The notes beneath the pieces were generated by a model. It was not told where the DNA came from. It searched no databases and saw only the letters and a list, made by a program, of their open reading frames with translations. From the NCBI RefSeq assembly GCF_014784055.1, contig NZ_CP061813.1:2614001-2678000 (forward strand): a stretch of 64,000 bases of DNA, read 5' to 3'. This DNA is from Polaribacter haliotis. Its GTDB lineage: Bacteria > Bacteroidota > Bacteroidia > Flavobacteriales > Flavobacteriaceae. Positions 60,349 to 64,000 of this stretch are shown piece after piece (the first letter of the stretch is position 1; the number at the start of each line of letters is the position of its first letter). A program made the position numbers and the translations under genes.

Positions 60349-62817
60349 ATGAAAAAAATTACTTTTCTTTTTCTACTTTTTACTATTAATATAAGTCTTG
60401 CGCAAGTAAAAGGAACCATTACAGATACTAAAGGCGAGCCACTTTCTTCAGTAAGTATTTATGTAGATAAAACCAATAAAGGAACCACCTCTAACGATAA
60501 TGGAGAGTATATTTTAGAGCTTTCCAAAAAAGGAAAACACACCATTATTTTTCAATTCTTAGGATTTGAAACGTTAAAGAAAGAAATAAATATCACCTCT
60601 TTTCCTTTTGAATTAAACGTAAAACTGAAAGAAGAAAATGTTGTTTTAGACGAGATTTCTATTTCTACGAAAGACAACCCTGCAAATGCAATTATTAGAA
60701 ATACCATAAAAAATAAAGAGAAAACAACCGATAAATTAGGAACATATACTGCCAAATTTTACTCTCGTGGATTGACTAAAATAGACGACGCTCCAGAAAG
60801 TTTTTTAGGAGAAAGTTTGGGCGATTTTGGTGGAGGTTTAGATTCTACTAGAAGTGGAATTATTTATTTATCGGAAACATTTTCTAATATTTCTTTTCAG
60901 AAAAAACCCAAAAAATTTAAAGAAAACATTGTGGCTTCCAAGGTTTCTGGACGAGACAATGGTGTAAGTTTTAACAGAGCAGAAGATTCTAGTATTGATT
61001 TGTACGAGAATAGTATCGAAATTTTTAACAATTTAATATCACCAATTTCTACCAATGCTTTTAGTTACTACAAATATAAATTAGAAGGTACTTTTTATGA
61101 TCCGAATGGAAAACTCATCAATAAAATAAAGCTGACTCCAAAAAGAAAGGGAGACCGTGTTTTTGATGGTTTTATTTATATTGTAGAAGACGATTGGGCT
61201 GTATATGGAGCAGATTTAACCACAACTGGTGCTCAAGTTAATATTCCCATTGTAAATTCTTTAACGCTAAAACAGAGTTATAATTATTCTAATGAAATAG
61301 CTGGTTGGGTTTTAAGAACACAAACGATAGATTTTGATATTGAATTTTTTGGTTTTAAGCCCAATGGAAAATTTTCTTATGTATATTCTGAGTATGATTT
61401 TAATCCAGATTTTAACGAAAAAACATTTACCAACGAAGTTTTAACCTTCGAGAAAAATGCTACCGAAAAAGATTCTGTGTATTGGAATAAATTGCGTCCA
61501 GTTCCTTTAACCAAAGAAGAAACCAAGGATTATTCTATAAAAGATAGTATAAAAGTAGTCCGAAAATCGAAGAAATATTTAGACTCTATCGATGCAAAAG
61601 GGAATAAATTCGGTTTGTTAGATCCGTTAATGGGGTATTCATTTAGAAATTCTTACGAAAACAAGTCTTTTTCTTATAATGGACCATTGTTAAGAACAAG
61701 TTTTAATACAGTGCAAGGCTTAAACACATCTGCTGGTTTTAGTTATTTTGAACAGCTAAATAAAAAAGGAAAATGGTGGACTGCAGGTGCCAACGTAAAT
61801 TATGGTTTTTCTGATGAAAGGGTAAGACCCACTTTTTATTTCACCAAAAAATGGAACAATTTTTCCAGACCAAGATTAAGTATTTTTGCGGGTGTTACAA
61901 CTCCTCAATTTAACGGAAGAGAACCAATTACAAAACTGAATAATCTTTTTAGTTCTTTGTTAGATCGATTAAATTATTTAAAAATTTACGAGAAACAATC
62001 TGCAAAAGTTAGTTATTCCGAAGAAATTAAAAATGGAGTTTATTTTTCTTCCTCATTAGAATATGCGAAAAGAAAACCACTATTTAATACCACCAATTAT
62101 TCGTTTGCGCCACAAGATAAAAATGGAGGTTATACTTCTAACAATCCTTTAGATCCAACAGATTTTACAAATCCTGCTTTCGAAACGCACAATATTGCAA
62201 CTTTAAATGTAGGCGCGACTTTTGTTATTGGTCAGAAATATTTGTCTTATCCAGATCGTAAAACCAATGTTGGTGGCTCTAAGTTTCCAAGAATAAATGT
62301 TGCCTATACAAAAAGGTTTGGAGCTTCTAATTCCGAATTAAATTCAGATTTATTCTCAGGAAATATTAGACAAAATTTAAATGCTGGAAATTATGGAGAA
62401 TTCGAATATAACATTCGAGGAGGCATCTTTTTAAAGAAGAAAAACATTGCTTTTATGGATAAGTTACAAGCCAATGGGAATCAGCTTACTTTTCCATTAG
62501 ACAATCAATTAACTAGTTTTGGTTTGTTAGAATATTACAAATTTTACACTAATGATAAGTATGCAGAAATGCATGCACAACACAATTTTAAAGGAGCAAT
62601 TTTAGGAAAAGTTCCATTATTAAATAAATTAAATTTACATTTGGTGGGTGGTGTAAAAGGGCTTTTTATGGCAGATAAAAAACCGTATACAGAAGTTTCT
62701 GTTGGGTTAGATAATATTGGTTTTGGCAAATGGCGCTTTTTACGAGTAGATTATGTGCATTCTAATTACGGGGGTGTTTCTAATGATGGTTTCTTGTTTA
62801 GATTAAGCTTGTTTTAA
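60349..62817 (+). CDS. DUF5686 and carboxypeptidase-like regulatory domain protein
   Basis: An 822-residue exported protein. Signal peptide ITFLFLLFTINISLAQ, then a CarboxypepD_reg-like domain (about 20-105: VKGTITDTKGEPLSSVSIYV) and the DUF5686 region with a long beta-rich C-terminus ending FLFRLSLF, an outer-membrane barrel pattern with a terminal aromatic residue. Function is unknown; relatives are encoded in many Bacteroidetes. It is 9 nt before moaD, but a link is not suggested. Confidence 0.83.
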   Translation: MKKITFLFLLFTINISLAQVKGTITDTKGEPLSSVSIYVDKTNKGTTSNDNGEYILELSKKGKHTIIFQFLGFETLKKEINITSFPFELNVKLKEENVVLDEISISTKDNPANAIIRNTIKNKEKTTDKLGTYTAKFYSRGLTKIDDAPESFLGESLGDFGGGLDSTRSGIIYLSETFSNISFQKKPKKFKENIVASKVSGRDNGVSFNRAEDSSIDLYENSIEIFNNLISPISTNAFSYYKYKLEGTFYDPNGKLINKIKLTPKRKGDRVFDGFIYIVEDDWAVYGADLTTTGAQVNIPIVNSLTLKQSYNYSNEIAGWVLRTQTIDFDIEFFGFKPNGKFSYVYSEYDFNPDFNEKTFTNEVLTFEKNATEKDSVYWNKLRPVPLTKEETKDYSIKDSIKVVRKSKKYLDSIDAKGNKFGLLDPLMGYSFRNSYENKSFSYNGPLLRTSFNTVQGLNTSAGFSYFEQLNKKGKWWTAGANVNYGFSDERVRPTFYFTKKWNNFSRPRLSIFAGVTTPQFNGREPITKLNNLFSSLLDRLNYLKIYEKQSAKVSYSEEIKNGVYFSSSLEYAKRKPLFNTTNYSFAPQDKNGGYTSNNPLDPTDFTNPAFETHNIATLNVGATFVIGQKYLSYPDRKTNVGGSKFPRINVAYTKRFGASNSELNSDLFSGNIRQNLNAGNYGEFEYNIRGGIFLKKKNIAFMDKLQANGNQLTFPLDNQLTSFGLLEYYKFYTNDKYAEMHAQHNFKGAILGKVPLLNKLNLHLVGGVKGLFMADKKPYTEVSVGLDNIGFGKWRFLRVDYVHSNYGGVSNDGFLFRLSLF

Positions 62818-62825
62818 AATATATA

Positions 62826-63071
62826 TTGATGAAAATTGAAACTCTTTTTTTCGGAATTACTGCAGATTTAGTAGCAACAAATAATCTAGAAATTACGATT
62901 TCAGACAATAGTTCTGTAAACGATTTTAAAATGTTGCTGAAGGAAAAATATCCACAATTAGAAAACATAAATTCCTATGCAATTGCTGTAAATGAAGAAT
63001 ATGCAGAAAATGATTTGCTTTTAAAAGAAAGTGATGTTGTTGCTATAATTCCGCCAGTAAGTGGAGGTTAA
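62826..63071 (+). CDS. moaD: Molybdopterin synthase sulfur carrier subunit
   Basis: MoaD is a ubiquitin-like carrier whose C-terminal glycine is thiocarboxylated; it transfers sulphur to precursor Z with MoaE. The 81-residue protein has the beta-grasp pattern and ends VVAIIPPVSGG, the essential Gly-Gly. The ATG at 62826 lies 8 nt after the DUF5686 stop. It converges with the DUF3817 gene (2-nt gap), and moaE follows beyond it. Confidence 0.93.
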   Translation: MMKIETLFFGITADLVATNNLEITISDNSSVNDFKMLLKEKYPQLENINSYAIAVNEEYAENDLLLKESDVVAIIPPVSGG

Positions 63072-63073
63072 AA

Positions 63074-63346
63074 CTACCTTAAATATTTCTTATCAATATA
63101 AAAAGTACCAAAAGGAATTACAGAAGCAACTAAAACAATTCCTAATGTTTTGTTGTCCCAATTCATTTCTTTTTTAATAACAATTGCTAAAACCACATAT
63201 AGCATAAAAAGAATTCCATGAGGCATTCCTAGCATTTTTACATAAGAAGCATCGCCTTGTAAATATTTAATTGGTGTTGCTATAAATAGTAGTAATAAGT
63301 AAGAAACTCCTTCTAATAAACTTACAATTCTAAAGAAACTTTTCAT
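63074..63346 (-). CDS. DUF3817 domain-containing membrane protein
   Basis: A 90-residue membrane protein with three hydrophobic segments and the DUF3817 pattern: FRIVSLLEGVSYLLLLFIATPIKY, then VKMLGMPHGILFMLYVVLAI and VASVIPFGTFYIDKKYL. The family is small and of unknown function. The start at 63346 (MKSFFRI) is chosen over a longer frame from 63376, which would place charged residues before the first membrane segment. It lies opposite to, and between, moaD and moaE. Confidence 0.83.
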   Translation of the reverse strand: MKSFFRIVSLLEGVSYLLLLFIATPIKYLQGDASYVKMLGMPHGILFMLYVVLAIVIKKEMNWDNKTLGIVLVASVIPFGTFYIDKKYLR

Positions 63347-63394
63347 TTTTATGAAGTATTGAAAATTAGATTGCAAAGATACATTTTGAATTGC

Positions 63395-63402
63395 TATTTT
63401 TG
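63395..63402 (+). promoter_or_regulatory. -7 promoter element of moaE, close to the ATG
   Basis: TATTTTTG matches TAnnTTTG and ends 7 nt before the ATG at 63410, so the leader would be 0-3 nt. Confidence 0.45.
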
Positions 63403-63409
63403 TTGAATA

Positions 63410-63832
63410 ATGAAGAGAACTTCCATTAAAATAACATCAGAAAAATTAGATTTACAAGAATGCTACAGTTTTGTAGAAGATGATTCTTGTGGTGGAATTT
63501 CTGCATTTATTGGAACTGTAAGAAACGATACTCAAGGAAAAGAGGTTACTCAACTAGATTTTTCTACCTACAAACCTATGGCTATTAAAGAAATGCAGAA
63601 AATTGCAGATTTGGCTTTAGAAAAATTTCCTATTCATAAAATAGCCATTCATCATGCAGAAGGAATGTTGCAAATTGGCGAAATTCCTGTAATTATTACA
63701 GCTTCTTCAAAACATAGAAAAGCAACTTTCGAAGCTTGTGAATTTGCAATAGATACTTTAAAAGAAACGGTTCCTATTTGGAAAAAAGAATATTTTTCTG
63801 ATGGAGAAGTTTGGGTGAACGCGCATCCGTAA
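63410..63832 (+). CDS. moaE: Molybdopterin synthase catalytic subunit
   Basis: MoaE forms the dithiolene of molybdopterin using MoaD thiocarboxylate. The 140-residue protein has GGISAFIGTVRNDTQGK with the conserved Arg, ALEKFPIHKIAIHHAEGMLQIGE, and the lysine-bearing C-terminal segment SSKHRKATFEACEFAID and VPIWKKEYFSDG, whose Lys residues are the catalytic ones. Length is typical. Other moa/moe genes probably follow beyond the window. Confidence 0.95.
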   Translation: MKRTSIKITSEKLDLQECYSFVEDDSCGGISAFIGTVRNDTQGKEVTQLDFSTYKPMAIKEMQKIADLALEKFPIHKIAIHHAEGMLQIGEIPVIITASSKHRKATFEACEFAIDTLKETVPIWKKEYFSDGEVWVNAHP

Positions 63833-63866
63833 ATAAGTTTGAAAGTTTCAAATTGTTGGATTCTGT

Positions 63867-63974
63867 CACTTCGAGTGATTTCGATTTTTCATTGAAATTG
63901 TATCGAGAAGTTTTTAGAGCAACAACTGCTAACTGCCCAATGAAGACTGCCTACTCAAAGTCTTTCGACTTTGA
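63867..63974. repeat. Intergenic repeat region at the right edge
   Basis: TGTCACTTCGAGTG and TGTATCGAGAAG at 63867-63910 resemble flavobacterial dispersed intergenic repeats. Inside it ATTTCGAT and ATTGAAAT can pair (one G-U). A second hairpin, TCAAAGTC (63955-63962) with GACTTTGA (63967-63974) and loop TTTC, follows. No gene is visible from 63833 to the edge. Confidence 0.45.
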
Positions 63975-64000
63975 AGCCACAAGTAAAACTGCAACCCAAA

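Overview
The window is about 64 kb of AT-rich chromosome from a member of the Flavobacteriaceae (Bacteroidetes), most like a marine Polaribacter or Tenacibaculum relative. The order is inferred from gene content: SprA and RemB of type IX secretion (T9SS) and gliding, T9SS C-terminal sorting domains, DUF4296, DUF4270, DUF4271 and DUF5686 proteins, the order ruvA-sprA-gcvH-vanZ, and Bacteroidetes promoters with the -7 element TAnnTTTG. The genus is a guess. I see no rRNA, tRNA, CRISPR array, prophage, integrase or transposase. Most of the window is ordinary core genome in short operons.

Layout. 1-3559: a sugar-nucleotide epimerase-like fragment running off the left edge, then a minus operon polyprenol-phosphate mannosyltransferase, GNAT, dihydroorotase, DUF4296 lipoprotein. 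3640-9902: DUF4271 and hemD; radA, a flippase-like membrane protein, panD and panC on the minus strand; a truncated glycogen-synthase-like protein. A pair of inverted, structured repeat elements flanks radA. 9911-15320: DUF4270 lipoprotein and glmS, a small FAD oxidoreductase and MarC, DUF3109. 15312-25613: a LytTR response regulator with two tandem histidine kinases, divergent from a three-gene operon of exported proteins, two of which carry T9SS sorting tails. 25751-29974: a TonB, deoC, a hexapeptide acetyltransferase and RemB. 30243-35265: a cytochrome oxidase biogenesis operon (cyoE, two subunit III proteins, subunit IV, two SCO-like proteins, DUF420, a small CxxC membrane protein). 35487-41481: orphan TolC, tsaB, MscS channel, DUF1304, dodecin, YwqK-like protein, a second TonB, VanZ, gcvH. 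41510-51721: sprA, ruvA and malic enzyme.

51811-60198 is the clearest accessory unit: a compact sugar-utilisation locus, probably for sucrose. It encodes a TonB-dependent receptor without SusD, a periplasmic glutaredoxin-like protein, an SLC45-type sugar symporter, a PfkB sugar kinase and a GH13_18 phosphorylase. A divergent LacI regulator faces it across two perfect tandem operators. The logic would be outer-membrane uptake, symport, phosphorolysis to glucose 1-phosphate and fructose, then phosphorylation of fructose. 60349-63832 holds a DUF5686 outer-membrane protein and the two molybdopterin synthase subunits moaD and moaE, separated by an opposing DUF3817 gene. The right end is intergenic repeat sequence.

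The most interesting items are the structured repeat pair around radA, -7 boxes lying only 4-7 nt before start codons (likely leaderless mRNAs), the sugar locus with its operator pair and unexpected thiol protein, a TonB-C-like domain at the N-terminus of RemB, a Cys-less SCO paralog beside a true SCO, and the tandem kinases sharing one regulator. All family assignments are by eye; no database search was run.
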